NCBI GenBank assembly: GCA_027356675.1
Contig: DAHVXO010000024.1
Span: 1-6,775, forward strand
DNA: 6,775 bases
Direction of reading: 5' to 3'
Source: Symbiobacteriaceae bacterium
GTDB lineage: Bacteria > Bacillota_E > Symbiobacteriia > Symbiobacteriales > Symbiobacteriaceae
Below are positions 6,490 to 6,775 of this stretch, one piece after another. A model generated the notes under the pieces. That model did not search any database. It worked only from the letters and a program-made list of their open reading frames with translations, and was not told where the DNA came from. Position 1 is the first letter of the stretch, and each line of letters opens with the position of its first letter. A program made the translations under genes and the position numbers.

Positions 6490-6753
6490 GTGTTCAGGCT
6501 GAGATCCGTTTTTGTGGGCGTTCTGCTAGTTGCGGTTGTAGCGCTCAGTGGGTGTGGGGCCAAACAGCAGCCGGCGGCGCCGGAGTCGAAGGTCGCGGAG
6601 CAGCCCAAGGCGGCCCCGGAGGCCAAGCCGGCCACTGCTACCCCGAAGGGAACGCGGTATGCGGTGGTCGCTGACCAGTCAAAGGCATCGTACACGGCCA
6701 ACGAGAAATTCGCCAATCGCCAATTGCCCAATGACGCCGTGGGCACCACCTAG
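6490..6753 (+). CDS. Lipoprotein with YceI-like domain cut short by an in-frame TAG
   Basis: The encoded product is 87 residues before a TAG at 6751. It starts with a lipoprotein signal peptide: basic MFRLR, a hydrophobic stretch VFVGVLLVAVVA, and lipobox LSGC with lipidated Cys22. A low-complexity Ala/Pro/Lys/Glu linker follows (about 23-54). After that, RYAVVADQSKASYTANEKFA and RQLPNDAVGTT look like the first strands of a YceI-like lipid/isoprenoid-binding domain, which needs roughly 170 residues. The frame after the TAG continues A-V-Q-G-E-L-I to the window edge, as expected for the same domain. The coding sequence is therefore probably interrupted by a nonsense mutation or a sequence error. 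GTG 6490 is supported by GAGGGGGAG (6476-6484) five bases upstream. If the stop is real, the product would be a secreted lipid-anchored stub. Confidence 0.75.
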   Translation: MFRLRSVFVGVLLVAVVALSGCGAKQQPAAPESKVAEQPKAAPEAKPATATPKGTRYAVVADQSKASYTANEKFANRQLPNDAVGTT

Positions 6754-6775
6754 GCAGTGCAAGGCGAGCTGATCC
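6754..6775 (+). pseudogene. Continuation of the YceI-like reading frame beyond the TAG
   Basis: In the same frame as the lipoprotein, the bases after the stop read A-V-Q-G-E-L-I and run off the window. In YceI-like proteins the stretch AVGTT is usually followed by a lysine or similar residue and then AV-GE-type sequence, so this looks like the remainder of one gene. Only seven codons are visible, which limits certainty. Confidence 0.5.

Noticed and set aside
6751..6753. Pyrrolysine or other recoding of the TAG in the lipoprotein
   Set aside because: TAG ends four other genes in this window, so it functions as a normal stop; no recoding element is visible.

Overview
The window is GC-rich, densely coded bacterial DNA. 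It holds eight protein-coding genes plus a broken lipoprotein gene at the right edge. Shine-Dalgarno sites are strong and purine-rich, GTG and TTG starts are frequent, and the layout is compact. This fits a high-GC Firmicutes-type or neighbouring thermophile-like lineage (Symbiobacterium or Thermaerobacter style). That placement is an inference from style only; no marker gene here fixes the taxonomy.

Left region (1-5015, all + strand) is an acyl-CoA activation and catabolism cluster. The order is: an AMP-forming acyl-CoA ligase cut by the window edge; a class III CoA-transferase-fold protein whose catalytic residues match alpha-methylacyl-CoA racemase; a TetR regulator with a KstR2-like C-terminal signature; a stand-alone SCP2 sterol-carrier domain; a perfect intrinsic terminator; an SDR dehydrogenase; and a thiolase. 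Together they suggest activation of a carboxylic acid to its CoA ester, epimerisation at the 2-methyl position, hydroxy/keto oxidation and thiolytic cleavage. The likely substrates are branched-chain, isoprenoid or sterol-like acids. Acyl-CoA dehydrogenase and enoyl-CoA hydratase are not in the window. The ligase and racemase overlap by 4 bases and are probably translationally coupled.

Middle region (5016-5969). A reverse-strand gene converges on the thiolase and encodes a short QueG-like double 4Fe-4S protein. A strong GC-rich inverted repeat spans the convergent junction. Upstream of this gene is a 226-base divergent intergenic region with candidate promoters in both directions.

Right region (5970-6775, + strand). 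A YajQ-family nucleotide/c-di-GMP-binding protein is followed after 25 bases by a lipoprotein. The lipoprotein's YceI-like domain is interrupted by an in-frame TAG, and recognisable YceI-type sequence continues after it to the window edge.

The observations most worth checking are this amber-interrupted lipoprotein, the terminator only 20 bases upstream of the SDR start, and the short QueG-like protein with unusual cysteine spacing. I see no CRISPR array, insertion sequence, tRNA or rRNA, and no clearly novel system.
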